From VAZQ01 sp963763365 (GTDB lineage Bacteria; Pseudomonadota; Alphaproteobacteria; Rhizobiales; Xanthobacteraceae), in contig CAVXOE010000018.1 in the NCBI GenBank assembly GCA_963763365.1, positions 62,001 to 126,000 on the forward strand: DNA of 64,000 bases. The letters are read 5' to 3'. Below the pieces are notes generated by a model. The model was not told the origin of the DNA. It worked only from the letters and a program-made list of their open reading frames with translations, and ran no database searches. Position numbers and translations under genes: made by a program. Shown one piece after another: positions 36,804-45,444 of the stretch. The stretch's first letter is position 1, and every line of letters starts with the position of its first letter.

Positions 36804-37847
36804 ATGCGCCCCGAAGACATTCTGATTCCGACCCCATCCGGCGTTTGCTGCAAGCTTGGCGGCTTCCACATCGACCCGACCCGCGCGGTGGAGAAGGCTC
36901 TCATCACACATGGGCACTCCGACCATGCGCGGCCGGGCCACGGCGCCGTGCTGGCCACGCAGGAGACGCTCGACTTCATGCGGCTGCGCTACGGCGAGAA
37001 TTTCGCCGGCCGCACGCAGGCGATTCGCTACGGCGAGACGCTGACGCTCGGCGGCGCGCGCGTGAGCTTCCATCCGGCAGGCCACGTACTCGGCTCGGCG
37101 CAGATCGCGGTCGAAGCCAACGGCCTCAGGATCGTGGCCTCGGGCGACTACAAGGATACGCCCGATCCGACCTGCACGCCGTTCGAGCTGGTGCCCTGCG
37201 ACGTGTTCATCACCGAGGCGACGTTCGGCCTGCCGGTGTTTCGCCACGGCGATCCGGACGGCGAGATCGCCAAGCTCCTGCGCTCGGTCGCGCTGTTCCC
37301 CGAACGCGCACATCTCGTCGGAGCCTATTCACTCGGCAAGGCGCAGCGCGTCATCGCGCTGCTGCGCAAGGCCGGTTATGGCGCTCCGGTCTACCTGCAT
37401 GGCGCGATGGAGAAGATCACGCGCTATTACGCCGACCGCATGGACCTCGGCGAATTACGCCTCGTGAGCGGCGCGAAGAAAGCCGAGTTGGGCGGTTCGA
37501 TCGCCATCGCACCGCCCTCGGCGCTGACCGACCTGTGGTCGCGGCGGTTTCCCGATCCGGTTACCGCGTTCGCTTCCGGCTGGATGCGGGTGCGCGCACG
37601 AGCGCGTCAGCGCGGCATCGAGCTGCCGCTGGTGATTTCCGACCACGCCGACTGGGATGGACTGACCGCCACCATCGCGGCGACCGGCGCATCCGAGGTC
37701 TGGGTCACGCATGGCCAGGAGGATGCGCTCGTGCACTGGTGCGTGACGCACGGCCTCAAGGCGCGGCCGCTCGACATCGTCGGCTATGGCGACGAGGAGG
37801 AGGAGGCGGAGGAAGTCGCCGACGAAGTGACTCAGCGCCAGCCATAG
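36804..37847 (+). CDS. Ligase-associated DNA damage response exonuclease (metallo-beta-lactamase fold)
   Basis: 347-residue nuclease of the MBL/beta-CASP group. HGHSDHARPGHG is the metal motif, FHPAGHVLGSAQI and SGDYKDTPDPTC supply further ligands, and LVISDHADWDGL with VWVTHGQEDAL closes the site. This is the Exo member of the ligase-Exo-Lhr-PdeM set. The C-terminus is a run of acidic residues. Its last 16 bases overlap the 3' end of the convergent serine hydrolase. The start at 36804 matches the conserved MRPEDILIPTPSGV-like N-terminus. Confidence 0.92.
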   Translation: MRPEDILIPTPSGVCCKLGGFHIDPTRAVEKALITHGHSDHARPGHGAVLATQETLDFMRLRYGENFAGRTQAIRYGETLTLGGARVSFHPAGHVLGSAQIAVEANGLRIVASGDYKDTPDPTCTPFELVPCDVFITEATFGLPVFRHGDPDGEIAKLLRSVALFPERAHLVGAYSLGKAQRVIALLRKAGYGAPVYLHGAMEKITRYYADRMDLGELRLVSGAKKAELGGSIAIAPPSALTDLWSRRFPDPVTAFASGWMRVRARARQRGIELPLVISDHADWDGLTATIAATGASEVWVTHGQEDALVHWCVTHGLKARPLDIVGYGDEEEEAEEVADEVTQRQP

Positions 37848-38959
37848 GCCGCGCCAACGCGCCGGCGCAGTTCGATATAAACCTCTTCGCCCTTGTTGCC
37901 GTTCGTCAGGGCCGCCATCCCGTTGCCGGTCACCGGATCGCCGACATAGAGCGAGCGGAAGCCGATGTTGCCGCCGTTGTGCCAGAACATGCCCTTGTCG
38001 TCGATGAACGTGCCCAGGCCCGCCCTGCCGAGACCGGGCGCGAGCATCTCGTCGGCCAGACGTTGCGCGAGGAACGCGCCCGGCCGGCCGGCGCGCGACT
38101 GAATGATGCCGATCACCATCAGGGCGAGATCGTTGGCGGTGGTCCAGAGCCCGGCCGCCGCGAGTTCCGGATGCACCATGAAGCCGCCGGGAAGCGGCGT
38201 GCCATCGTCACCGTAGCCGAACGCGCAGCGCGCAAGCTCGGCCGCATCCGGCGGCTGCTCGAAATTGCTGTCGCGCATTTCGAGCAGTTCGAAGACGACG
38301 TTGCTCACGACCGCCGGATATCTGCCGAGCGAAACATCGATGATCAACTGCTGCAGCACCATGCTGCCGCCGCCCGAATAGCCAGACGCCTTGCCGGGTG
38401 TCTCATCGACCCGGATCGCTGCCGAATTGGCGGGTGGAGTGCCGTTCAAAATTTCGATGAGCGTCGGCAGCGGAGCGCCGGGCGGATAGCCGCCGAAGCC
38501 ATGCACCGTGGTGCCGCCGGTGTGGTTGAGCAGCATGCGGATGGTGACCGGCGTCGCCGCCGTCAGCGCGTTGTCGGGAAGCTTCCATGATTTGAGGTGC
38601 TGGTTCACCGGATCGTCGAGGCGGAACTCGTTGGCCTCGGCGAACTTGAGCACGGTGAGCGCGTTGATGGTCTTGCTGATCGAGGCAGCCTGGAAGCGGG
38701 TGCTTGGCGTGACCGGCCGGTTGGGCTGCGCGGTGCCGTAGCCGTAGGTCGCGACAATCGCGTTGTTCTGGACGATGGCGAGACTGGCGCCCGGCACCTT
38801 GTGTTGCGCCAAGAGGGCGCCGACCGAGGCCGTGCTCAACGGCCCCTCGACCGGCGGCTCGGAGGGGATCACCCTGGTCGGCTGTGCGCCGGCGAGCGAC
38901 GATCCGACGGCTGCCGCAGCGAGGCCTCCGAGCAACTCCCGGCGATGTAGATTTGCCAT
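37832..38959 (-). CDS. Serine hydrolase, beta-lactamase/esterase class C type
   Basis: 375 residues with a Tat-like leader (HRRELLGGLAAAAVGSSLAGA). The catalytic S-x-x-K is SISK in RFQAASISKTINAL. The second motif is YSGGG instead of YxN, and HNGGNIGF stands in for the third. This matches the broad Beta-lactamase (PF00144) family of esterases and D-amino peptidases, so antibiotic hydrolysis should not be assumed. It is divergent from the ligase gene. The tail-to-tail overlap with the exonuclease gene is 16 bp. Confidence 0.88.
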   Translation of the reverse strand: MANLHRRELLGGLAAAAVGSSLAGAQPTRVIPSEPPVEGPLSTASVGALLAQHKVPGASLAIVQNNAIVATYGYGTAQPNRPVTPSTRFQAASISKTINALTVLKFAEANEFRLDDPVNQHLKSWKLPDNALTAATPVTIRMLLNHTGGTTVHGFGGYPPGAPLPTLIEILNGTPPANSAAIRVDETPGKASGYSGGGSMVLQQLIIDVSLGRYPAVVSNVVFELLEMRDSNFEQPPDAAELARCAFGYGDDGTPLPGGFMVHPELAAAGLWTTANDLALMVIGIIQSRAGRPGAFLAQRLADEMLAPGLGRAGLGTFIDDKGMFWHNGGNIGFRSLYVGDPVTGNGMAALTNGNKGEEVYIELRRRVGAAYGWR

Positions 38960-39064
38960 GCCGCACCTTCCACCTGTCGCAATGCGGACTACCTATAGGA
39001 CGAAACGCAGGGGATGGGCGAGTAGCGTTATCGCCACCCACAATCCCGACATCGCATTCATCAC

Positions 39065-40945
39065 ATGATTCGCTTCGCGCAGTTGCTTGATCGACTTGTC
39101 TACGAACCCGGCCGCAACAACAAGCTGCGCCTGATCACCGATTATTTCCGCACCACCGCCGACCCGGAGCGTGGCTACGCACTCGCGGCGCTGACCGGCG
39201 CGCTCAGTTTCCGCCACGCCAAGCCGGGCGTGATCCGCGCACTGATCGCCGAGCGCACCGACCCGGTGCTGTTCGAACTGTCCTACGACTATGTCGGCGA
39301 CCTCTCCGAGACGGTCGCGCTGATGTGGCCGGTCGGCGTTGACGGTGAATCGCAACTCCTTCGAAGCGCACGCTCTGTTCCCCTCCCCCCGCCTCAAGCG
39401 CGTTTACGCGCGTCTTCGACGCGCTATGGCGGTGGGGAGGGGTCAGGGGTGGGGGGCGATGCGATGGATCACGAAGCGCCCCCCACCCCCGACCCCTCCC
39501 CACCATTCGCTGCGCGAATGGGAGGAGGGGAGCGCACCGTGGCTGTTGCACGCAACGAACCGCACTCCCCCGCTCTTTCGACCGTCGTCGAAACACTCTC
39601 CACCCTCGGCAAGGCGCAACTGCCGGCGCGACTTGCGCAATGGCTCGACGCGCTCGACGAGACCGGACGCTGGGCGTTGCTCAAGCTCGTCACCGGCGCA
39701 TTGCGCATTGGCGTCTCGGCGCGGCTTGCCAAGACCGCGGCCGCCGCTCTCGGCGACAAGGACCCGCAGGAGATCGAACTCGTCTGGCCCGGGCTCAAGC
39801 CGCCTTACACCGAGCTCTTCGCCTGGCTGGAAGGACGTGCCGGGAAACCATCGAACCTCGATCCGGCGCCGTTCCGCCCGGCGATGCTGGCGCATGCGCT
39901 CGAGGATTTCGCCGGACTCGATCCCGCTGACTTCGCCGCCGAATGGAAATGGGACGGCATCCGCGTGCAAGCCGCGGCGGGCGCGCGCGACGACGGCGCC
40001 ATCGTGGCGCGGCTCTATTCCCGCACCGGCGAGGATATTTCAGGCAGCTTCCCCGACCTGGTCGATGCGCTGCGGCTGCCCGCCGCGATCGACGGCGAGC
40101 TTCTGATCGTGCGCGACGGCCGCGTACAAAGCTTCAACGTCTTGCAGCAGCGGCTCAACCGCAAGAGCGTCAACGCCAAGCTGCTCACCGAATTCCCCGC
40201 GCACCTGCGCGCCTACGATCTGCTGGTCGAAGGCGACGAGGACTTGCGCGAGTTGCCGTTTACCGTGCGCCGCGCGCGGCTTGAAGCGCTCATTGCGCAG
40301 CTCGACGATCCTCGCATCGACCTCTCGCCGCTCGTTCCGTTCGCCACCTGGGACGAGCTGGCAGCCGCGCGCCAGGACCCGGCCGCGGCCGGCGCGGGCG
40401 ACGACGCGGGCGCAGTCGAAGGCATCATGCTCAAGCGCCGCGACACGCTTTATCTCCCGGGCCGCCCAAAGGGCCCGTGGTGGAAATGGAAGCGCGATCC
40501 GTTCGTGGTCGATGCGGTGCTGATGTATGCGCAGCGCGGTCACGGCAAACGCTCGTCGTATTATTCCGACTACACCTTCGGGGTCTGGGCGAACGGCGAA
40601 GGCGGCGACGAGCTGGTGCCGGTCGGCAAGGCTTATTTCGGTTTCACCGACGAGGAGCTGCTGCGGATCGACCGCTACGTACGCCGCAACACGGTCGACC
40701 GCTTCGGGCCGGTGCGCGAGGTCGTGCACAAGGCTGACGAGGGCCTGGTGCTGGAAGTCGCGTTCGAAGGGCTGCAACGTTCGACCCGGCACAAATCCGG
40801 CCTCGCCATGCGCTTTCCCCGCATCAGCCGGCTGCGCTGGGACAAGCCGCCGCGCGAGGCCGACCGCCTCGATACGCTCGAAAAGATACTGGAAAAGATC
40901 GAGGCCGGCCGCGCAGGCAATGTCACCAGCGCACCGGAAGTGTGA
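39065..40945 (+). CDS. Ligase-associated ATP-dependent DNA ligase with in-frame repeat insertion
   Basis: 626 residues. The N-terminal DNA-binding domain (MIRFAQLLDRLVYEPGRNNKLRL onward) is interrupted after about residue 104 by the 52-residue translation of repeat E and resumes at TVVETLSTLGKAQL. The nucleotidyltransferase motif I is EWKWDGIR with K295 as the adenylated lysine. IDGELLI, DTLYLPGR and WWKWKRDP follow, then the OB domain. Unlike lhr, the frame is continuous, so a full ligase with a proline/glycine-rich insert should be made. It belongs to the ligase-Exo-Lhr-PdeM set. Confidence 0.93.
   Translation: MIRFAQLLDRLVYEPGRNNKLRLITDYFRTTADPERGYALAALTGALSFRHAKPGVIRALIAERTDPVLFELSYDYVGDLSETVALMWPVGVDGESQLLRSARSVPLPPPQARLRASSTRYGGGEGSGVGGDAMDHEAPPTPDPSPPFAARMGGGERTVAVARNEPHSPALSTVVETLSTLGKAQLPARLAQWLDALDETGRWALLKLVTGALRIGVSARLAKTAAAALGDKDPQEIELVWPGLKPPYTELFAWLEGRAGKPSNLDPAPFRPAMLAHALEDFAGLDPADFAAEWKWDGIRVQAAAGARDDGAIVARLYSRTGEDISGSFPDLVDALRLPAAIDGELLIVRDGRVQSFNVLQQRLNRKSVNAKLLTEFPAHLRAYDLLVEGDEDLRELPFTVRRARLEALIAQLDDPRIDLSPLVPFATWDELAAARQDPAAAGAGDDAGAVEGIMLKRRDTLYLPGRPKGPWWKWKRDPFVVDAVLMYAQRGHGKRSSYYSDYTFGVWANGEGGDELVPVGKAYFGFTDEELLRIDRYVRRNTVDRFGPVREVVHKADEGLVLEVAFEGLQRSTRHKSGLAMRFPRISRLRWDKPPREADRLDTLEKILEKIEAGRAGNVTSAPEV
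39378..39537. repeat. Composite palindromic repeat, copy E, inside the ligase gene
   Basis: About 156-160 bp, inverted relative to copies A and B in the window but in the same orientation relative to its host gene as copy D. It encodes PLPPPQARLRASSTRYGGGE to PPTPDPSPPFAARMGGGER, 52 residues without a stop, inserted between two helices of the ligase N-terminal domain. Confidence 0.92.
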
Positions 40946-40956
40946 TAGGCTTGGGT

Positions 40957-41277
40957 ATGGCTATTCCGACGCAACGACCCGACGAACCAACCCGTCGCAC
41001 AATCGACGCCAATCCCCTCACCCGCTTCTTCGGCGGACCGCCGCTGTCGGTGCTCTTCCGGCTGGTGCTGTTGTCGGTCTTGATCGGCGTGATCCTCAAG
41101 GTGCTGGGGCTCGACCCGTTCAACATCCTGCGCAGCATCGACGACCTGATGCGGGCGATCTGGAACATGGGCTTCGACGCGGTGCTCTGGCTCTGGCGCT
41201 ATTTCCTCTTGGGTGCCGTGATCGTCGTGCCGATCTGGTTCATCATGCGCCTGATGCGCGCCGCGAAGGGGCAGTAA
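40957..41277 (+). CDS. DUF6460-type small membrane protein
   Basis: 106 residues. A Pro/Arg/Thr-rich cytoplasmic head leads to two hydrophobic helices (about 35-52 and 80-98) separated by DPFNILRSIDDLMRAIWNMGF, ending in a short basic tail. This fits small rhizobial membrane proteins of the DUF6460 type, function unknown. The ATG at 40957 lies 11 bp after the ligase stop; a GTG at 40942 overlapping that stop is an alternative. It is probably co-transcribed with the ligase. Confidence 0.75.
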   Translation: MAIPTQRPDEPTRRTIDANPLTRFFGGPPLSVLFRLVLLSVLIGVILKVLGLDPFNILRSIDDLMRAIWNMGFDAVLWLWRYFLLGAVIVVPIWFIMRLMRAAKGQ

Positions 41278-41283
41278 CCGCCG

Positions 41284-41317
41284 CCGTCATGCCCGGCCTT
41301 GTGCGGGGCCATGACGG
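41284..41317. terminator. Palindrome between convergent genes
   Basis: CCGTCATGCCC...GGGGCCATGACGG, an imperfect inverted repeat of the CGTCATGCCCGG type common in rhizobial intergenic DNA. Lying 6 bp after one stop and 4 bp before the other, it probably serves as a bidirectional transcript end. T-runs are absent. Confidence 0.55.
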
Positions 41318-41321
41318 ACGA

Positions 41322-42413
41322 TCACCCCGGCCAATCTTCCGCCGTCATCGCGGCGGCATCCGCACCGACGAGTTCGTCGATGCCGGCATGACGGCCCTTT
41401 TTGAGCGCCGCCGAAAGATCGGCCTTGATGAAGTGAATGAGCCGTAGCCCGCGGTAGACCAGCGCGCTGTAGAGCTGCACGAGCGACGCGCCCGCCCTGA
41501 TCTTGGCCAGTGCCGCCTCGCCTGAATCGATACCACCGGCGCCGATGAGCGGGAACGCATCCTCGACCCGCACATAGGTCTCCGCCAGCATGCGTGTCGA
41601 CAGGGCAAACAGCGGACGCCCCGAAAGCCCGCCCGGCTCGCTCGCCGAAAAGTCCCGCAAGCCGCCCGGCCGGCTGATCGTGGTGTTACCGACGATCATG
41701 CCGTCGACCTTGTGGCGGCGCGCGCCGCCGACGATGTCGTCGAGCTCGCTCAGCGTAAGGTCGGGCGCGATCTTGATCAGCACCGGCGTGATGCCGGCGG
41801 CGCGGCTCATGCGCTCGCGCGCGTCCATCACGCGGGCGAGGAGGTCGTCGAACATCTTGCCCTGCTGCAATTCGCGCAGGCCCGGCGTGTTCGGCGAGGA
41901 GATGTTGACGGTGAAGTAGCTCGCGACCGGCGCAAAGGTCTCGATCATGCGCACATAGTCGGCGATGCGGTCGATGGCCTCCTTGTTGGCCCCGATGTTG
42001 ACGCCGACGATGCCGCCGCGATTGGCCCGCGCCGCGAGACGCCGCAGCACCGTTGCGGCACCGTCGCTGTTGAAGCCGAGGCGGTTGATCACGCCTTCGT
42101 CGGCGTTGAGCCGGACGATGCGCGGGCGCGGATTGCCGGTCTGCGGCTGCGGCGTCACGGTGCCGATCTCGACGAAGCCGAATCCGAGACCGAGCAGCGC
42201 GTCCGGCACCTCGCCGTGCTTGTCGAACCCCGCCGCCATGCCGATCGGATTGGGGAAGTTCAGACCGAAGGCCCGCACCGCCAGGCTCGGATCGTCGGGC
42301 GTGAGCTTGACGTGGGGCGGGATCTTCAACGCCAGGACGGCAAGCCGGTGGGCATCCTCGGGGTCGAGCAGGCGAAGGATCGGCCGCGCCCAGGCTTCGA
42401 GGAGACCGATCAC
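41322..42413 (-). CDS. pyrD: Dihydroorotate dehydrogenase (quinone), class 2
   Basis: 363-residue membrane-associated flavoprotein oxidising dihydroorotate to orotate in pyrimidine synthesis. The N-terminal helix pair (GLLEAWARPILRLLDPEDAHRLAVLAL) and the catalytic serine in NISSPNTPGLR mark class 2. FNPIGMAAGFDK-like, IGTVTPQPQTGNPRPR and GGIDSGEAALAKIRAGA are conserved. The GTG start at 42413 overlaps the DUF952 stop (GTGA), which decides the start and indicates coupling. The C-terminus carries about 15 extra residues beyond the usual end. Confidence 0.95.
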   Translation of the reverse strand: MIGLLEAWARPILRLLDPEDAHRLAVLALKIPPHVKLTPDDPSLAVRAFGLNFPNPIGMAAGFDKHGEVPDALLGLGFGFVEIGTVTPQPQTGNPRPRIVRLNADEGVINRLGFNSDGAATVLRRLAARANRGGIVGVNIGANKEAIDRIADYVRMIETFAPVASYFTVNISSPNTPGLRELQQGKMFDDLLARVMDARERMSRAAGITPVLIKIAPDLTLSELDDIVGGARRHKVDGMIVGNTTISRPGGLRDFSASEPGGLSGRPLFALSTRMLAETYVRVEDAFPLIGAGGIDSGEAALAKIRAGASLVQLYSALVYRGLRLIHFIKADLSAALKKGRHAGIDELVGADAAAMTAEDWPG

Positions 42414-42760
42414 GGCACCAGTTCCGGAAAGAGATGCCGCCCGTCGGCACCCAGCGGGAGCGGCTTGCTCCACTGCACCGCCGCGAGCGGCAGTGGGGCG
42501 TAGAGGTGGGGGAACAGCGCGCCGCCGCGCGATACTTCCCATTTCAGCGTTGGGCCAAGCTTTTCGGGATCGATAGCCACCAGCACCAGGTCCGGAATCC
42601 CGGCGAAATGTCTGGCGGCCGTCTCGGTCACCTGCCCGGCGGTCGAGAAATGGATGAACCCGTCGCGCAGATCGACCGGCGCGCCGGCAAAAACGCCGGC
42701 TCGAACCGCCGCATCCCAAAGCGAACGTTCGCAGATTTTATAGATGGTTGTCGTCACCAT
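42410..42760 (-). CDS. DUF952-family protein
   Basis: 116 residues beginning with IYKICERSLWDAA, then DGFIHFSTAGQVTETAARHFAG, LVLVAIDPEKLG..LKWEVSRGGALFPHLYAPLPLAAV. This is the DUF952 fold related to ADP-ribosyl-transferase-like domains; the biochemical role is not established. It is translationally coupled to pyrD, which is the usual arrangement in rhizobia. The start at 42760 follows GGGGCGG. Confidence 0.88.
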   Translation of the reverse strand: MVTTTIYKICERSLWDAAVRAGVFAGAPVDLRDGFIHFSTAGQVTETAARHFAGIPDLVLVAIDPEKLGPTLKWEVSRGGALFPHLYAPLPLAAVQWSKPLPLGADGRHLFPELVP

Positions 42761-42874
42761 CCGCCCCTTCCGGGCGCAGTGTCGGGGATAGTTTGAAGCG
42801 TCGCAACTCTTGCCTCGCTCTTGCCTCTCTCGGCGCCCCACCGTTCGCATTAGTTGCTCAGCTACCATATACTC

Positions 42875-42912
42875 GCAACGGTTGCTGGACGGTTTGGGAT
42901 CACGGCTATAAT
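42875..42912 (+). promoter_or_regulatory. Candidate promoter and operator of the S24 regulator
   Basis: GCAACGGTTGC (42875-42885) is a perfect palindrome upstream of a consensus TATAAT (42907-42912), with a GCTGGA-like -35 about 17 bases before it. The S24-peptidase regulator begins 50 bp later, so the palindrome may be its own binding site. Confidence 0.45.
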
Positions 42913-42961
42913 TCCTAAATGCTGGACAAAAGTCCGGCCGCTGCGGCTTCCATTCGGGATC

Positions 42962-43600
42962 ATGCCCATGATGCTCAGTCACTCCCAGGTCTGGACGGCG
43001 CTCGATCGCCTTGCCGCCCGCTCGGGGCTTTCGCCATCCGGCCTGGCGAAGAAGTCCGGCCTCGATCCCACCACCTTCAACAAGTCGAAGCGCATCACGC
43101 CGGACGGCCGTCCGCGCTGGCCCTCGACCAAATCGGTCGCCAAGGCGCTCGACGCCACCACTACCACCATCGACACCTTCGTCCAGCTCATCGGCGACGC
43201 CGGCCGCACGGTGACGCAGGCGGTGCCGCTGATCGGCTTCGCCGAAGCAGGCGCCGGCGGATATTTCGACGACGGCGGATTTCCGGTCGGCCGCGGCTGG
43301 GACGAGATCGCCTTTCCGTCGGTCAACGACGAGCACGCCTACGCGCTCGAAATCTCCGGCAACTCGATGATGCCCGCCTACCGCGACGGCGACGTGATTG
43401 TGGTCTCGCCCGCCGCGCCGATCCGCCGCGGCGACCGCGTGGTGGTCAAGACGAAGGCTGGCGAGGTGACCGTCAAGGAACTCAAGCGCCGGACCTCGAA
43501 AACGATCGAGCTGCGCCCGCTCAATCCCGCCCACAAGGAACGCACCCTGCCGGCGCGCGACGTGGTGTGGATCGCACGCATCGTCTGGGCGAGCCAGTAA
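42962..43600 (+). CDS. LexA-like helix-turn-helix regulator with S24 peptidase domain
   Basis: 212 residues. An N-terminal helix-turn-helix (about 7-70, SGLSPSGLAKKSGLDPTTFNKSKR) is followed by a peptidase S24 domain with the Ser-Lys dyad S135 (ISGNSMMPAYRDGD) and K163 (VVVKTKAGEV). An Ala-Gly pair in GFAEAGAGG (96-99) is a possible self-cleavage site. This is the layout of cI/LexA-type repressors that inactivate themselves on RecA activation, although it is not LexA itself. No prophage genes are adjacent. Three methionines cluster at the N-terminus; the first was used. Confidence 0.87.
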   Translation: MPMMLSHSQVWTALDRLAARSGLSPSGLAKKSGLDPTTFNKSKRITPDGRPRWPSTKSVAKALDATTTTIDTFVQLIGDAGRTVTQAVPLIGFAEAGAGGYFDDGGFPVGRGWDEIAFPSVNDEHAYALEISGNSMMPAYRDGDVIVVSPAAPIRRGDRVVVKTKAGEVTVKELKRRTSKTIELRPLNPAHKERTLPARDVVWIARIVWASQ

Positions 43601-43701
43601 GTCGCCGATCCGTCATCAAAGCGTCGGCGATTTTGCTTGATTCCCGAATTACGATTCCGGCTTACTGGTCGCAACCAAACGATTAATGCCCGGAGGCCGC
43701 C

Positions 43702-44457
43702 ATGCACCGTCGTGAGGCGTTGAAGCTGTTCGCCGGGCTCGCGCTGTGCCTGTTATGCGCACCCGAAGGCTTCGCGGAGGGCGCCAATTGGAGTTACGAA
43801 GGCGCGTCGGGGCCCGACAAGTGGGGCGAGCTTGACCCCGCCAACAAGGCTTGTTCGGCCGGCGTGCAGCAGTCGCCGATCAACATCGGCGAAGCCATCA
43901 AGGCGCAACTGCAGCCGCTGAAGATCACCTGGGCCAAGACCGCCGAGAGCCTGATCAATACCGGCCGCACGATCCAGGTGAACATGGGCGAGAGCAGCAC
44001 GTTCTCCGTCGGGAGCGGCGCAAACTTCCGGCTCGTCGAGTTTCACTTCCACCGCCCGAGCGAGCACACCGTCAACGGTGCGAGCTTTCCGATGGAGGCA
44101 CAATTCGTCCACTCCAACGCGGCCGGCAATCTCGCCATCGTGAGCGTCCTGCTGACCGGCGGCCGTCCGAACAAGGCGTTCAACGAGATCGTCCTGACGA
44201 TGCCGAACCGGGAAGGCCCTGTCGTCAAGGCCGATCCGAAGATCGACCCGAACGCTTTCCTGCCGGCCAAGCGCGGCTACTATCGCTACGAAGGATCGCT
44301 CACCACCCCGCCGTGCTCCGAGACCGCCGACTGGTACGTCTTCGCCGATCCGGTTCAGGTGTCGGACGCCGACATCAACAGCTTCGCGCGCCTCTACCCG
44401 ATGAATGCACGCCCGGTGCAGAAAGATAACCGGCGCTTCGTGCTGCGCTCGCCTTGA
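43702..44457 (+). CDS. Alpha-class carbonic anhydrase
   Basis: 251-residue periplasmic zinc enzyme hydrating CO2. It has a leader of the RREALKLFAGLALCLLC type, then WSYEGASGPDKWGEL, QQSPINI and the zinc ligands H115 and H117 (EFHFHRPSEH) and H137 (EAQFVH). YYRYEGSLTTPPCSETADWYVF forms the substrate pocket. Two cysteines (CSAG and PPCSE) should form the usual disulfide. Full length. It may help CO2/bicarbonate handling at the cell envelope. Confidence 0.95.
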   Translation: MHRREALKLFAGLALCLLCAPEGFAEGANWSYEGASGPDKWGELDPANKACSAGVQQSPINIGEAIKAQLQPLKITWAKTAESLINTGRTIQVNMGESSTFSVGSGANFRLVEFHFHRPSEHTVNGASFPMEAQFVHSNAAGNLAIVSVLLTGGRPNKAFNEIVLTMPNREGPVVKADPKIDPNAFLPAKRGYYRYEGSLTTPPCSETADWYVFADPVQVSDADINSFARLYPMNARPVQKDNRRFVLRSP

Positions 44458-44557
44458 GCATTTTGCGAGCCCATGCTGATGCCTGACGTACCGGCCGTCG
44501 CGGGACCTCGGCGTGCCGGGCTACGGCGTCCGATAAGGACGGAACATGCGGCATCAG

Positions 44558-45304
44558 TCACCCGTGCCACAAGAGGAAGCCGGCGCGGATCAGGTAGACG
44601 ACGCTGATCGCGAAAATCAGCGCGCGCGTCCATTGCCGGAAACCGTGGTCCGTCATCCGCTCGATCACGTAAGGAGCGAGCCAGGCGCCGCCAATTCCCA
44701 GCGCGACCGCCGGCACCACGATCCAGAGCCGCAGATTGCTCATGCCGGCGAGCGAACCGAAATAGGTCCAGCGCACGACGTGGCTGAAGGTCTGCGCGAC
44801 CGCCTTGGTGGCGTTGACGGTCTTGCGGTCGAGCATGCTCTTCTGGAAGAAGACATCCAGCATCAGCCCGCCGACGCCGGACAGAATCTGCACGATCGTG
44901 GTCAGAAAACCGGTGACCACCGGCACGCCGCGCCATTCGATGTTGGGCCGCATGGCGGCCGGCAGGAGCTCGATCGCGAACGGCATGATGCCGAGCAGGA
45001 GATAGACCGTCGCCTTGTCGGGCACGAAGGCGATCGTCCACATGATGATGAACGCCACCGCCGCGCCGGCGAGATACCAGTAGAAGATCGGCCAGATGAC
45101 GTAGTCCCGCCATTGCACCACGCGCGCGCCGTTGACGAAGAACTGGATGGTCGAGAACAGGATCATCGCGCCGACGACGTCGAGATAGGCGAGCAGCACG
45201 CCGAGCAGGATCATTCCGCCCGCCATGCCGAACACGGCCGAGAGGAACGACGAGAACACGATGGTGACGCCGATGACGGCGAGGGCGGAGGCGGAGAGGG
45301 TCAT
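44558..45304 (-). CDS. TauE/SafE-family membrane permease (second copy)
   Basis: 248 residues with about seven hydrophobic segments. It shows the family loop GMAGGMILLGVLLAYLDVVGAMILF and a second half with GVGGLMLDVFFQKS. It is shorter than the copy at 29 kb and lacks the TIGR02186 partner, so it is not a simple duplicate. Substrate unknown. It lies downstream of lysK on the same strand with a perfect hairpin between them, so co-transcription is doubtful. The start has only a weak ribosome site. Confidence 0.85.
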   Translation of the reverse strand: MTLSASALAVIGVTIVFSSFLSAVFGMAGGMILLGVLLAYLDVVGAMILFSTIQFFVNGARVVQWRDYVIWPIFYWYLAGAAVAFIIMWTIAFVPDKATVYLLLGIMPFAIELLPAAMRPNIEWRGVPVVTGFLTTIVQILSGVGGLMLDVFFQKSMLDRKTVNATKAVAQTFSHVVRWTYFGSLAGMSNLRLWIVVPAVALGIGGAWLAPYVIERMTDHGFRQWTRALIFAISVVYLIRAGFLLWHG

Positions 45305-45380
45305 TGCGGGCGGGACAGCCGTGAGGCGGCGATCCTAGCGCGGTGGCGGATCATGTCCCGGCTCACGGCGCCGACACTCG

Positions 45381-45419
45381 TGACTGTGCCCTCTCCCCTT
45401 GCGGGAGAGGGCACAGTCA
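45381..45419. terminator. Perfect 17-bp hairpin downstream of lysK
   Basis: TGACTGTGCCCTCTCCC, a 5-base loop and its exact complement. It lies 25 bp after the lysK stop and 77 bp before the TauE gene start. It is likely to end or attenuate the lysK transcript. The CCCTCTCCC...GGGAGAGGG core is also a common rhizobial palindromic repeat. Confidence 0.7.
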
Positions 45420-45444
45420 TGAGCGTCGAGTTCGCGGCACGAAG

